Positions 26,501 to 34,309 are shown, numbered from the stretch's first letter. The stretch: DNA of 64,000 bases from Nemertoderma westbladi (GCA_032718475.1 JAUCBJ010009072.1:26606-90605), one strand, 5' to 3'. Numbers and translations are program-made. Notes: generated by a model from the letters alone, not told the origin.

Positions 26501-29500
26501 CCAGTAATAGTTGACCGATGCGCCTGTAATTTGCCTCTCGTCAACAAGTCAACCCCCACCGACTAGCGGTACTGGCTGTTTTGCTGACGGGGCTCTGTCG
26601 AACAACGCGCTCCTGATAGCAGTAAAGGGGGTCTCTTTATTGAGGGGCAGTATTATTATTGCCGCGGAACTGCCCCAACTCATCACCTCTCCCATTCTCG
26701 CCCTCCGACGAAAATGAACATAAAATCAACATACACCAACCCACTATCCTACTCCACACCGCGACACCCACCCTCACCGACGATCTGAAAGATTGTACCC
26801 AATACAAAAAAACAGGATAAGTTGAATCATACAACTAAAGCGGTAAGCTTGCAAGACGAATGCATGATTTACTGAGAATATCGGTCATAATCTCACTTAA
26901 TGGAATACTGTACATATTGTACAAAACTTTTACTAAATTAATTGCAACGCTCACCTATCATTTCGCCGAGTGTCAATACATACTCTTACATATTCAATGC
27001 ATGTTAAAAATTAAGGTAAATGGTACTGTACAAATCTGACAAATACTGGGATTGTAATTCAACTAGCATGATATAAACTAACGAACAAATTGGCAATTAA
27101 TATGGCTGATATTTACTTCTTTTTCATGTGGATTTTTCAGAAATATTTCAATTGCATTAATTTACATATTTTCAGGCCTTTTCATCCCATTTTACCAAAT
27201 TTTATACTTTCAGGGATTTTAATTTCCATGCGGTATAGGGTTCCGCAACTTTTAGTGGCAACACTAGAGACATCTAACCCAGGGTAGGGTATTCCTTAAA
27301 TACCCCCTGTAGGTGTTGGGCTGGGCTCCTGTGATGGGTAAGATACAGCATAGCGCACTACCCAACTAACAAATTTCCAACTAAATCTTCCACTTTCTTC
27401 TCTAAAACGCTCAAACTACCGTCCCAAATTCAGAAAAATAGAATAAAATTGGATTAGTTAGTAATAAATACTATTACTATGTAATAAAGGTTCTATACCT
27501 ATAACGATAACGGACAATATCTCTACTAAATACCAAACAAAACAACCATCTAAACATCAAAAATCAATGTCACACCACCACTGCCATTTCATTACATTTA
27601 TAATGATATCAACAACCCAAAGATACCCCATTTGCTATCATCTTATTGATAAAGCGCGATTTTATTGATGGAGATAAAATTATACGGCCCTGTTATATTG
27701 AATATTCACCAAGCATCAACCTGAAACGAACAAACCAACAACATCTATGGGAAATTTTTAAAATAAACATGTCAACAACTTTATGACTCCAGCTAATGGA
27801 CTATAAACAAACACCAGTGACTCTCGAATTACAGACCTTCCAACCACCACGCAATGCTCCCATTCCTACACCATTAATGAAACACTCATAACCGACCTTA
27901 GGATTAGCCTCCCCTCCATTCCCCACACGGCGGGCAGCATTATTAGTCCTTCAGAATATAAGTCATCAATCACAGTTTAGGCTATGCTTGCTCTTGTTTG
28001 AATGATGGCTTATCCAAGCAGCGTTTTTAAATTTAAATTACATGTAGCTCGGAATTTCGGTAATTAAATACGTTTGCGAGTTTATGAGAGTTTCATAAAT
28101 CATGTTCGCATGAGTTACAATTCACATGACGGTGTGAGAAAGATTTCCACATTATTTCAGACCTTCGTCCTGGTTATTCGGACCTTCGTCATGGGATGAT
28201 AAACAACTATAATGTTTTTTGCCATTGGCCCATACAAACCTTGTCCTCAAAGTACAGTTCTTGGCCGTAGACGAAGGCCCAACACACCCAGGACGAAGGT
28301 CCGAATGGGACAAAGGTCCGAAAAAACCGACCAAGACTTTCGGACCTTCGACTTTCGGACCTTCGTCTCATTCGGACCTTCGACCCAATACCCACACCCA
28401 CAGTATATTTCATTAAGAATGACACAGCCTTCCCAACAGACACATACAACCAACCTAGTTTTGTTTCGCTCCCTGCTGGGAGGCAAGCCGTGCTGCCTCT
28501 CCCGCCGATCCAGTGATTGACTCCTATTGGCCGATTGTTGCTCATCATCTGAAGATCCTCCGAAATCTAAGTTACGCCGTCCACTAATCCTTCTAGAATC
28601 CCTTAGATCTGCAAAACAACAAGAATTCATATCGGATTCACTTGTCCAGATATATTAATGTACAATAATTCACTTCAAATACTTTGGGAATTAATGTATT
28701 TTAAATAAACTCTGGATTTGAGGACATCCACTGGTGTGATAATGAAAAAAATCACTTCTGCATATTTTGTAAAGTTATATATTTTACTTATTATCTCAAT
28801 GTGTTATGCGTACTTTTGTATTTAGTTCTAGGTTAAACAATGAAGGGATCAGATCACGGCCTTATGTTACTCTATCTATACTGTTGTAGTGTTACTAGGC
28901 CCCGAATAAATCACTTCGCTATAAAAGTTACCTTTCTCTTGCATTTTGGCCAAAACGTGAAGATCAGTAACGTCATTGAGTTTATTTATACCGAGATTAT
29001 AATCCTCTTCGTCTTTATATCCCCAGGATTTCTTAGGAGTTTCATCTAAATAAATAAATACAATCTAGTTTCAATTAATTCAATTCAATTCAACATTAAA
29101 ATACAACTAAAACTTCTAGAGATAGTAGTTTATAAACGCAGACAAGTGTCAAAATGAGAACTTAATCCCAAACTACTGGAAACCTTGATAAAAAATAAAC
29201 AGATTCGTATGCCTAATGAAATTACTTTTGTTTGAGTAACTTTTTAAGTCAATACAATAATTAAATATCAGGTATTACAAATTCATCGACAGCCCAACCC
29301 ACTATCGTTGGTATCAGGATTAATTCAACCGATGTTTCGAGATCAGGATCCCGCTTCATAAGAAGGTGAAAAGAAAACTTTCACTATGGAATGGAAAGGA
29401 CATTATTACTGAGTATATTAAATCAGGGTTGCCATACTCTAGTTCAGTTTCAATTATCCCTGACATATTTCCCTGACTCTTTGAAAAAATTCCCTGACTG

Positions 29501-32500
29501 CAGGTACACAGCGGTTGTAAACGCTACGCCGACAACCGACAACCAACGCCGACAACCATTCTTAAAGCTAATGAATGTTAATTATCAATTGATGGAAAGG
29601 AACAGGTTACAGTGGAAAGTTATTCTAACCAAAACAATAAACGAGAGTCACGAACTCAGGTTACATTTTCTTATTTCCCGATGTCGGCAGTTTGTTGTCG
29701 GCTGTCGGTTGTCGGCGTACCGTTTACACCCATACACAACATTTTTATAGAATATAGTATAATATTGGCCGCTTTATTATATTCTAAACAATGTTCCGAC
29801 TATTAGAGTGCACCTATATGTTTAGTGATGTGAGGAAATCGAATGGTGAGCGAAGAGAGCAGATTAAATTTTACATATTTTCGCTTATCAAACTTTTCCT
29901 ATATATATCACATTCCCTGACGTGTCCATATTTTACAAGAATTCCCTGACATTTCAACAAAATTTACTATTCCTGACAAATCCAGGTGAGTGGTAACCCT
30001 GTATGGTAAAAAGGAGTAAAAGCTACATTCGATGAAATAAAATAACCATAATGTTACCGTATTAGATAATACTGTAAATTAAATACCGGTACCAGTACTG
30101 CAATCCAATAATTGCCTATATTATTATTTATTAAACCTGGGAGTTTCTGATAAGCGTTGGAATTTCCATTGGCATCTTCTGAAACGCGGTACGCCACTGG
30201 GAATGAAAATAAACAAAACGCAAATATAAAGTGATAAATAAATAACATAATTATTTATTACACGGGGAAAAAGTATACCGGTACCTATTTTTCATTATTC
30301 TCGAGACATTTTATTTACCGAGCCCAGTTTTATTGTTAAATTGGTACTTTAATTTAATTCTACATATGTATCCTGCTCTCTAAATTGTAAACTTACTATT
30401 TAACGCCCATGTGAAGAATACAGGATTTCACTTTTGGGTCGACTTTTTATTGGAATTTTATATATGAAGATTTTAAACACTTTTATCAACTTTTAAATCA
30501 CCTTTATTGCGCTTATTTCTGTCTTATAACCTGTACATATACTAATTCGTTTATTGTTTTGGTTAGATTCAGCCTTTCTGTGTTTTTGGTGAAAACATGG
30601 TATTCTTCACATGGGGGTAACTGCAAAGTGAAAAATAACGGCAGAAAGTCTGGTATTCTTCACATGGGCCCTATTTAGCACTACAGTGTACCTTTTTACT
30701 TAAGTTTATATGAACATTTGTTACAACTATCATATCAGTAATTATTTTTAGTAATTTTATGCGTTTTATATTTAGCTCTATCCAGCCAGGCCTTCGTGCA
30801 GCAAAAGCTGCAAGCCATATTGGCGAACAATTATAATTATACTATGGCTAGTAAGTTAGAAGACCGTCAGGGCTTCTTGCTGTCAAAAAAAACGTGTGTG
30901 TGTGTGTTTGTCTGTATGTATGTATGTTTGTTTGTGCACATTGATATTGGCTTGGAAGGGTAAGAAGTGCTCTACTTCGTGGCCAACTATACAGAGAAAT
31001 GCATGGATTATTTGGGTTCTTATATCGGTTATTAATTATTTAAGCGGGTAAAATTAAGCTCATGTTGAATAAAAATAGCACAGGTCGATTCGCCGTGTCC
31101 CATTCTCACAAAGTTTTTATTTTATTCGAGTGTTTAATATAAAGATGTATGATTATTTATTGATTAAAAATTAAATAGTGTATAAATATGTCATATTCCC
31201 TCATCTCATGCAGCCTTTACTTTGCCAATGGTAGTAAATGGGGAAGGATTTTCTCTGTATCATAGCAACGTTGTATAATTATTTAACTAGCGAGCTGGGA
31301 AGATAGGTAGCAAGCTGGCCGGAGTGTTGAGTGTGTCTCAGTAAATCCAATGGTTGGGGTGGGTTGTCTGTTGCGAACTGGTCATGGCCACCTTGGTGCT
31401 CATTGTCGGTTGGTCATTGAATTCACATCTCCCGTAGGTCGTGGGTTCGATCCACACATGGGCCAGGGCAATTTTCGTTTCGGCACGAATGCTTTATAAA
31501 GGGACCAGCCAGGACGCATCTCTACCTTACATCCTTAAGTGGTATAGCTAAATGAGTACTGGAGTTTCCTCTGGGGAGTAAAGTTCTGGGGGGACCGCAC
31601 TGGAAATAAGTCGTCAGAATTTCTGCGTAATTCCTGGCCTAGCGGCCGAAGAAAATTAACTTTTACTTTACTTTTTTTTTACATGACATTGATGCTGCTT
31701 TCCTCCAAGGGTGCATGGAGGGAGAGGTTTACATATTGATTGCGATTGATATTTGATGTGGGATTATATTATCATTTAGTATTTCGGTTTTGTTGTCTTA
31801 TCTCATAGCCAGCTTGCTAGCTTTCTAGTTCAAATCCCCAACAACAGTCGCTGTGCAACATCAATTTTGCATGGGAAGTGGCAGGCTGCCTCTGACGACA
31901 AAAGGTATAAATAAATACTCAGCGTTTATTGGCTACCGGGACTGTGTGTTCAAGGAACAGCAGTTAATTATTGGCTTTCAACAATTATGGCTTCCGACAC
32001 ACCACCACACACACACAGACTTTTGGAAAACGGCCATAGTATAATTATAACAGTTCGCTGATGGCTCGCAGTTTTGACTCGCCCCACATAAAAACCTCAA
32101 GCGTAATTCTACTGTGTATTAATTGTAAAATTAATATTTTATTCACTACATTAGTTTATAATTTTGTCCATGTGGGATAATATACTAAACGATTATCAAA
32201 TTGGTACTTCTTTGCTCAATTCTAAAATATAGAACGATAGTGTTACAAAATATATTGAACTGCAGTATTTTACTATATTGCTTCCATAGTTACCGGTACT
32301 ACGATATCAATTATTGTTCTTTTCAACTCCTCCTAAAGCTGCCTTACTCAATGTTAAATAATTAAGTGTTCTCGAATATTTATTACGTAACTAGTGAGCC
32401 GCTTAACTCGTATACCAATATTGGATATTGAGTTCCGTTTCGCAGACACTAAAGTTGCAATAACTTTTGAGTGTGTGTGTGGTGACGTGGTGTGTCTGTG

Positions 32501-34083
32501 TGTGCATGGATTTTGCTCAAATTACTTGGAAGCTTTTCTATATCAAAGCACTTTCTAAACAAATGAACAAAATTAAGAAATTCCACCAAAAATATTTTAT
32601 TTTAATTTTTTCGCTGGGAAAATAGGCCTAGTATAACCAATGCAATACTATCGGTTACAGTTTTCCCTATGGAAATATCACTGAGTGTTCTCCCGCTTTT
32701 CGGATATATTCGTGCGAATAAAGTAACAATTTAAGTATAAAATATATTGTTATCACCATCCACTCACCATTTGCTAACTCATCGAGTTTAAGAAGGAAGG
32801 CATGTCTGGCAAGGAGCATATGTGGCGTGGGGTTGTCCAAGTCTTGCCGTATGTATTGATAAGGAGAAATGTTCTTCTGCTCAGGGGAAAGATTCTTCAC
32901 ACCCGGAGACACGAACAACCTAAACAAAACATTATCGCATATTATTATACCAAAGACATTAACCGGTATAGACATCATACCTCCAACATTCTATTGCTCA
33001 TTGCATCGTTGCTCGTTTTTGTTCACTGTCAGACTGTTGTTCATGGAATCGGAATTGTTTAATTGACATTAAATATAAAAAATAAAATAGAGCTAACAAT
33101 AAGAACATATACAAGAGACACGTATAACCATTATAAACAATGAACATGTGAAAATAGTATGGCTGTATGACGTAAATAACATTTAAAATTATCAAATTAT
33201 ACGTACCGGTACCGGTAAGCAAAAAGCAGAATCGGTCACGGTACAGTCGGTCACAGTACAGTCCTGGCTCATAATGGTGTTCGCAAGGGTAATTCTGTCG
33301 TGATCATATCACATCACGGCAGAACTGATGTTGTGATTTTGTAAGATAATAGTGGTGTATCTAATGTCGGGGATAGCCCCAAGAGACAGTTTCCATGGGA
33401 GTCCCCAATATACAGTAGGGCCTAGATAAGTAGGACGTGTAAAAACACAAGGATGAACTGCACCAAGGGTCATTGTTGCTCGTTCAGTCGCACACCTACG
33501 CTACCGGTCCGACATACATAACTGCAATAGGTTCCGATACATACAGACATACTGACATACAGAGTCTTATTGCGGTATTTTTACAACGTACTGACGTAAC
33601 CGCGTCAAATAGTTCTCGCCCTCTTCCATCAAACATTATAATAGGCCTACTGTAATACTATAATACCGGTACCAACTTCAAAAATTGCTACCGGTAACAG
33701 AATTCCATGCATACACAATACCGTACCGGTTAATCTTCATTCCACATATGTTTGTATCTCTGGCCTGATCTGCTGATAAAAGCCCTACTGCCCTATGCCC
33801 TAAACCTAATTGCTGGATTATAAATAAACATGTCAATGTCAAATTGTTAGGGACTAGCGACTAGCTGACTAGCGAGACAGGCAGACAGGCTGACAGGGGC
33901 CTAGTGCCTCTAGGCTGCTGCTGCTAGCTGGCTAGGCCTAATGTTAAACGACAACTAGGCCTACCCTGCTTCCTGCAGTATTGTATAAACTAGGTAACTG
34001 ACTAACCACGTATCGTCATCTTCATTTTCCGATTCAGGGAAACTAATCAGTTCCAAACGATCAATAATATCAATATCAGCCAT
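1520..34083 (-). CDS. SLAIN motif-containing protein, multi-exon gene (composite model)
   Basis: Assembled by eye from splice sites and phase. Exons on the minus strand: 34083-34007, 32919-32768, 30196-30137, 29045-28932, 28608-28455, 23077-22943, 11951-11802, 10373-10207, (optional 10003-about 8073), 8117-8055, 4832-4764, 3768-3631, 3186-3069, 2519-1520. Junction phases agree throughout, giving about 798 residues without the optional exon. Family evidence: [29 protein letters not shown] in exons 1-2 and [16 protein letters not shown] in exon 4 match the two most conserved blocks of vertebrate SLAIN1/2. Later exons are Ser/Arg/Pro-rich with [11 protein letters not shown] and SSGIPRRS, the latter an SxIP motif of the kind that binds EB proteins. 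Known family role: cytoplasmic microtubule plus-end tracking and growth promotion with EB1, CLIP and ch-TOG. The family call is firm; exon 9 and the last exon are less certain. No polyadenylation site is identified and the 3' UTR probably lies in repeats or off the window. Confidence 0.85.
2858..2970. repeat. 43-bp tandem repeat, about 2.6 copies
   Basis: gattgtccggaccgaactgt starts at 2858, 2901 and 2944, exact 43-bp spacing. The unit is rich in the self-complementary TCCGGA, so it can form small hairpins. It lies between the last two SLAIN exons. Confidence 0.9.
3069..3186 (-). CDS. SLAIN exon 13 (SxIP motif)
   Basis: The acceptor is attacctctttag|GA and the donor AGAAG|GTGAGT, phase 1 in and 2 out. 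It encodes [17 protein letters not shown], then [19 protein letters not shown] with flanking basic residues is an SxIP EB-binding motif, placed where vertebrate SLAINs have GGIPVPR-type sequences near the C-terminus. Confidence 0.78.
3631..3768 (-). CDS. SLAIN exon 12
   Basis: The acceptor is tattcattacag|AA and the donor GGTTCAG|GTTTGTAAG, phase 1 in and out, 138 bp. It encodes [17 protein letters not shown], then [17 protein letters not shown]. The basic RRSLP segment resembles the LRRSLPNLS element of vertebrate SLAIN proteins. An alternative donor 4 bp downstream (TTT|GTAAGT) would break the phase with exon 13. Confidence 0.75.
3770..4760. other. SLAIN intron 11, no further feature
   Basis: AT-rich intronic sequence between exons 12 and 11. 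I see no gene, repeat array or RNA in it. Confidence 0.5.
4764..4832 (-). CDS. SLAIN exon 11
   Basis: The acceptor is gctattcacccag|GA and the donor GACGAAG|GTTACT, 69 bp, phase 1 in and out, so it is skippable without a frameshift. It encodes [18 protein letters not shown], then an acidic DEDE end. Confidence 0.68.
4840..6384. other. SLAIN intron 10, 3' part
   Basis: AT-rich and unique-looking, with a poly-G tract at about 5567-5603 next to the phrase 'gtggcggatttagaaatttcg', which resembles the end of a decayed mobile element. No coding exon is supported. Confidence 0.4.
6385..7687. mobile_element. foldback-type DNA element with tandem-repeat inverted arms
   Basis: Inverted arms of about 370 bp. 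Each starts with TACGGAGCCCCTAAAGGGAC and an A/T-rich stretch, then a tandem array, then a unique inner arm containing ttgattggctaaataatact. It is flanked by a direct repeat gattag (6379-6384 and 7688-7693), a likely target-site duplication that could extend to gattagta. The arm arrays (about 6430-6665 and 7385-7645) are 21-bp units of gtcgtgcgaacgacttacta type that are themselves near-palindromes. The roughly 550-bp spacer has no transposase, so the element is non-autonomous. Confidence 0.85.
8055..8117 (-). CDS. SLAIN exon 10
   Basis: The acceptor is caaccttctccccag|CT and the donor GCCAAG|GTTGGT, 63 bp, phase 1 in and out. It encodes [20 protein letters not shown]. It reads in a different frame from the large exon 9 frame that overlaps it. 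It can be joined directly from exon 8 (A|CT). Confidence 0.65.
8073..10003 (-). CDS. SLAIN large optional exon 9 (Ser/Thr/Pro-rich, two in-frame repeat arrays)
   Basis: An open frame of about 640 codons on the minus strand. The acceptor ttttctctattagaatag|AA supplies the two bases needed after exon 8 (phase 1). The composition is Ser/Thr/Pro/Asn-rich with basic patches ([36 protein letters not shown]) and an SSIP motif. Two coding minisatellites are present: 8 copies of [12 protein letters not shown] and about 12 copies of an 8-residue unit like STREIQPP. The 3' end is unclear. The frame stops at TGA 8073-8075, but the next exon (8117-8055) lies inside that end in a different frame. So either a weak phase-1 donor is used upstream (for example CCCA|GTTCTA near 8185), or this is an alternative terminal exon. 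Confidence 0.55.
8440..8740 (-). repeat. coding minisatellite, 24-bp unit, about 12 copies
   Basis: Units of 24 bp encode 8-residue repeats (STREIQPP and diverged [10 protein letters not shown] forms) in frame on the minus strand. The middle copies are nearly identical and the outer copies diverged, the usual pattern of expansion from the centre. Confidence 0.85.
9370..9660 (-). repeat. coding minisatellite, 36-bp unit x8
   Basis: Eight nearly identical 36-bp units encode [12 protein letters not shown] on the minus strand within the large SLAIN exon. The unit is a multiple of three and no copy breaks the frame, as expected for an expressed VNTR. The near-identity of copies suggests recent expansion. 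Confidence 0.9.
10207..10373 (-). CDS. SLAIN exon 8
   Basis: The acceptor is tttatttccag|G and the donor is probably ATGA|GTTAGT, phase 2 in and 1 out. It encodes [18 protein letters not shown], then [16 protein letters not shown] and [12 protein letters not shown]. If the donor is ignored the frame stops at TAG two codons later. It can be joined from exon 7 or from the alternative first exon at 10739. Confidence 0.72.
10657..10739 (-). CDS. candidate alternative first exon of the SLAIN gene (SxIP motif)
   Basis: ATG followed by 27 codons and a strong donor (CGACG|GTGAGT), phase 2, the same phase as exon 7, so it can join exon 8 directly. An in-frame TAA lies two codons upstream of the ATG and no acceptor intervenes, so it can only be a first coding exon. 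It ends [10 protein letters not shown], and joining to exon 8 adds further Arg residues. SKIP is an SxIP EB-binding motif in a basic/Pro context, unexpected by chance in noncoding DNA. This would give a short isoform lacking the N-terminal SLAIN block. No promoter element was identified. Confidence 0.5.
10756..11028. other. SLAIN intron 7, unique part
   Basis: AT-rich intronic sequence upstream of the alternative first exon. A promoter for that exon would have to lie here, but I see no convincing TATA or initiator. Confidence 0.3.
11029..11731. mobile_element. possible TTAA-flanked MITE (piggyBac-like)
   Basis: TTAA at 11025-11028 and 11732-11735 brackets an AT-rich 703-bp segment whose ends read GGGGGTTTTA and TAAAATACCCC, a short imperfect inverted repeat. 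TTAA duplication is characteristic of piggyBac-type transposition. No coding capacity. The inverted repeat is short, so chance is not excluded. Confidence 0.35.
11802..11951 (-). CDS. SLAIN exon 7
   Basis: The acceptor is ggtccatcag|G and the donor CAAAG|GTGAGT, phase 2 in and out, 150 bp. It encodes [18 protein letters not shown], then [17 protein letters not shown] and [14 protein letters not shown]. It is Tyr/Arg/Pro-rich, with no domain recognised beyond the low-complexity style of the family's C-terminal half. Confidence 0.72.
12154..12178. repeat. poly-G tract
   Basis: A run of more than 20 G on the plus strand inside SLAIN intron 6. Possible G-quadruplex former, and a likely place for length errors. 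Confidence 0.8.
12400..12690 (+). mobile_element. tRNA-derived SINE-like element, copy 1
   Basis: Contains ggtcgtgggttcgatccccg, a pol III B-box-like sequence. A body shared with the copy near 31.4 kb follows (agggaccagccagg, aaatgagtac, tctgggggga, ggaaataagtcgtcaga), ending in an A/T-rich gaagaaaacttttactttt tail. Confidence 0.65.
13045..13185 (+). mobile_element. SINE-like element, copy 2 (3' part only)
   Basis: Lacks the B-box region but repeats the body, with aaatgagtactggagtttgc, tcctggggggactatacc, ggaaataagtcgtcagactt and gggtaatccttggccaa. It lies about 200 bp upstream of the aldo-keto reductase copy. Confidence 0.65.
13383..14368 (+). CDS. aldo-keto reductase, intronless copy with one frameshift
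   Basis: AKR1-type (NADPH-dependent aldehyde/ketone reductase) sequence from MAEL to TAA at 14366. The catalytic tetrad is present: Asp in [11 protein letters not shown], the Tyr of the same motif, Lys in TSKLWN and His in LMHWP. Also seen are [29 protein letters not shown] and [12 protein letters not shown] (cofactor and phosphate binding). The frame breaks at about 13541-13547 just after NEK. The upstream frame hits TGA at 13554, and the downstream frame resumes GEVLNDVF without interruption. Compared with the family the site looks 4 nt short. There are no introns, and AATAAA occurs at 14423 and 14439. It lies inside SLAIN intron 6 on the opposite strand. Best read as a retrocopy, probably recently broken; a sequencing or assembly error is the alternative. 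Confidence 0.85.
14423..14444 (+). promoter_or_regulatory. two polyadenylation signals of the AKR copy
   Basis: AATAAA at 14423-14428 and 14439-14444, 55-76 bases after the stop codon, correctly spaced for a 3' end shortly beyond. Confidence 0.6.
14885..15245. repeat. dispersed cctgtaacc/ggttacagg motifs
   Basis: Six or so copies of ggttacagg or its complement within 360 bp. They include an inverted pair at 14890-14938 (cgcctgtaaccattat facing ataattggttacaggcg). Probably a decayed hairpin-type element. Confidence 0.4.
15447..16660. repeat. 53-bp minisatellite with a nine-unit higher-order repeat
   Basis: About 22 units of cgttttacaccccttcccgg + atccagtatcactttgtaat + taacctgaatccg. Variant types (gtatcactttg, gtgacattttg, aataacactttg) recur in the same order 477 bp apart (9 x 53), for example the cactatg variant at 15641 and 16118. 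Beyond 16620 the units decay over about 300 bp to barely recognisable copies. It lies in SLAIN intron 6. Confidence 0.95.
17072..22986. repeat. 51-bp minisatellite made of the SLAIN exon 6 / intron 6 junction
   Basis: Roughly 115 units (from 5.9 kb of 48-52-bp units). Read on the minus strand each is about 37 bases of exon 6 end (TCTAGGGAACTACTGGATGG then GGGGTCGGGAAG) followed by the donor GTGAGTAAAGAAAAGTACA. The right-most copy, 22936-22986, is the real exon end. Most length variation is a 3-bp deletion in the C-run, with scattered single-base indels. The plus strand is open for hundreds of codons only because 51 and 48 are multiples of three. Confidence 0.95.
22943..23077 (-). CDS. SLAIN exon 6, whose 3' end is amplified into a minisatellite
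   Basis: The acceptor is attgatttag|A and the donor GGAAAG|GTGAGTAAAG. It encodes [17 protein letters not shown], then [16 protein letters not shown]. The final 37 or so coding bases plus the first 14 intron bases are the unit of the 51-bp array that follows immediately. If the first donor is not used, the frame meets TGA inside it (AGG TGA GTA), so only this first copy gives an open product. Phase 2 in and out. Confidence 0.8.
23279..26150. repeat. 17/21-bp minisatellite
   Basis: A mosaic of 17-bp (gacgaaggtccgaatag/tgg) and 21-bp (gacgaaggtccgaaacaacag, gactgaggtccgaaatacgta) units. Larger segments of about 290-330 bp are themselves repeated. It lies in SLAIN intron 5, starting about 200 bp upstream of exon 6 in transcription order. 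All three minus frames are open for hundreds of codons, but the product is simple repetition and I do not call it coding. Confidence 0.95.
26198..26221. repeat. poly-G tract
   Basis: A run of more than 20 G close to the end of the 17/21-bp array. Confidence 0.8.
26222..28140. other. SLAIN intron 5, unique part
   Basis: AT-rich sequence without a supportable exon, RNA or array. Confidence 0.4.
28155..28385. repeat. outlying copies of the 17/21-bp minisatellite motif
   Basis: Scattered copies in both orientations: gaccttcgtcctggttattcggaccttcgtc, ggacgaaggtccgaatggga and three further ttcggaccttcg copies, within 70 bp of the exon 5 donor. They sit about 2 kb from the main array in the same intron. 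Confidence 0.75.
28455..28608 (-). CDS. SLAIN exon 5 (Arg/Ser-rich)
   Basis: The acceptor is ttgttttgcag|AT and the donor ACTAG|GTTGGT. It encodes [18 protein letters not shown], then an acidic SSDDEQQ and [10 protein letters not shown]. Family members likewise follow the M-Q-E block with an SRRSSG-type basic Ser-rich region and an acidic patch. Phase 1 in, phase 2 out. Confidence 0.8.
28932..29045 (-). CDS. SLAIN exon 4 (conserved LNDVTD...LAKMQE block)
   Basis: The acceptor is atttatttag|AT and the donor GAAAG|GTAACT. It encodes [18 protein letters not shown], then [19 protein letters not shown]. The second half matches the SLAIN central signature L-N-D-V-T-D-x-x-x-L-A-x-M-Q-E closely. Phase 1 in and out. 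Confidence 0.87.
29424..30001. mobile_element. hAT-like MITE (CAGGGTTGCCA ends)
   Basis: Begins cagggttgccatactc and ends gagtggtaaccctg, inverted repeats of the CAGGGTTGCCAA type common to hAT MITEs. Internal copies of ttccctgac occur on both sides. It is 578 bp, noncoding, with no clear 8-bp duplication. It lies in SLAIN intron 3 and contains a second hairpin element. Confidence 0.55.
29513..29731. mobile_element. nested hairpin element inside the hAT-like MITE
   Basis: ggttgtaaacgctacgccga + caaccgacaaccaacgccga faces an inverted partner ending tgtcggttgtcggcgtaccgtttacacc, arms about 45 bp with a spacer of roughly 130 bp. It interrupts the surrounding element. Confidence 0.55.
30137..30196 (-). 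CDS. SLAIN exon 3
   Basis: A 60-bp exon between acceptor tttcattcccag|TG and donor CCAG|GTTTAA, phase 1 in and out. It encodes [19 protein letters not shown]. The donor is weak, but the phase fits both neighbours exactly. A phase 1-1 exon could be skipped without a frameshift. Confidence 0.65.
30405..30669. mobile_element. MITE family A, copy 1
   Basis: GCCCATGTGAAGAATACAGG at the left end and the inverse CTGGTATTCTTCACATGGGC at the right, 265 bp. The internal sequence (tttattggaattttatatatgaagatttt, ttggttagattcagcc, ctgcaaagtgaaa) is shared with the copy at 37391. Confidence 0.75.
30890..30940. repeat. GT-rich simple repeat
   Basis: gtgtgtgtgtgtgtttgtct followed by gtatgtatgtatgtttg, a degenerate microsatellite in SLAIN intron 2. 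Confidence 0.85.
31380..31690 (+). mobile_element. tRNA-derived SINE-like element, copy 3
   Basis: ggtcgtgggttcgatccaca (B-box-like), then the same body as copy 1 through agggaccagccagga, aaatgagtactggagtttcc and ggaaataagtcgtcaga, ending gaagaaaattaacttttact. In SLAIN intron 2. Confidence 0.65.
32440..32725. repeat. dispersed repeat family B, copy 1
   Basis: ttgcaataacttttgagtg, gattttgctcaaattacttg and tccaccaaaaatattttatt recur in the same order near 57.7-58.0 kb and partly at 59.55 kb. This is an interspersed, noncoding repeat. Confidence 0.6.
32768..32919 (-). CDS. SLAIN exon 2 (SLAIN N-terminal conserved block)
   Basis: The acceptor is ttttgtttag|G and the donor AATG|GTGAGT. It encodes [18 protein letters not shown], then [20 protein letters not shown] and a leucine-rich helix ([10 protein letters not shown]). 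The pattern LSP-x-QK-x-S-P-x-x-x-x-RQ-x-LD-x-P-x-P is the strongest SLAIN family signature in the window. Phase 2 in, phase 1 out. Confidence 0.88.
34007..34083 (-). CDS. SLAIN exon 1 (start codon)
   Basis: Starts with [15 protein letters not shown] and ends in an acidic run (SENEDDDTW). The donor is TG|GTTAGT, phase 2, and the missing base is supplied by exon 2 to complete Trp. An acidic stretch just before W-L-F/Y is typical of the SLAIN N-terminus. The 4-kb inverted-repeat element begins about 220 bp upstream, so the promoter must be compact, lie inside that element, or lie beyond it. Confidence 0.8.
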
Positions 34084-34309
34084 TACCTGTGCTTGCTGAC
34101 CGTCTGACTGTCTGACGTTGCCGTACCCACCGACTGACTGGACTGACCGATATACTGCAGTACTGATATTGATATAGGCCTATCAGCCTATCAGCCTATA
34201 CCGCTATCAGTCATAATACTGTAATATATTGAATAGGCCTATATATCAGTACCGGTATATCAGATATATATATATCAGTATTCAGTACAGTAAGGTACAG
34301 TGGGTCAGC

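Noticed and set aside
26511-26834. Frames on both strands at 26.5-26.8 kb as a SLAIN exon
   Set aside because: Exons 5 and 6 already join in phase; no splice sites or family resemblance here.
30890-30940. GT-rich tract as a regulatory Z-DNA element
   Set aside because: A short degenerate microsatellite with nothing around it to support a regulatory role.
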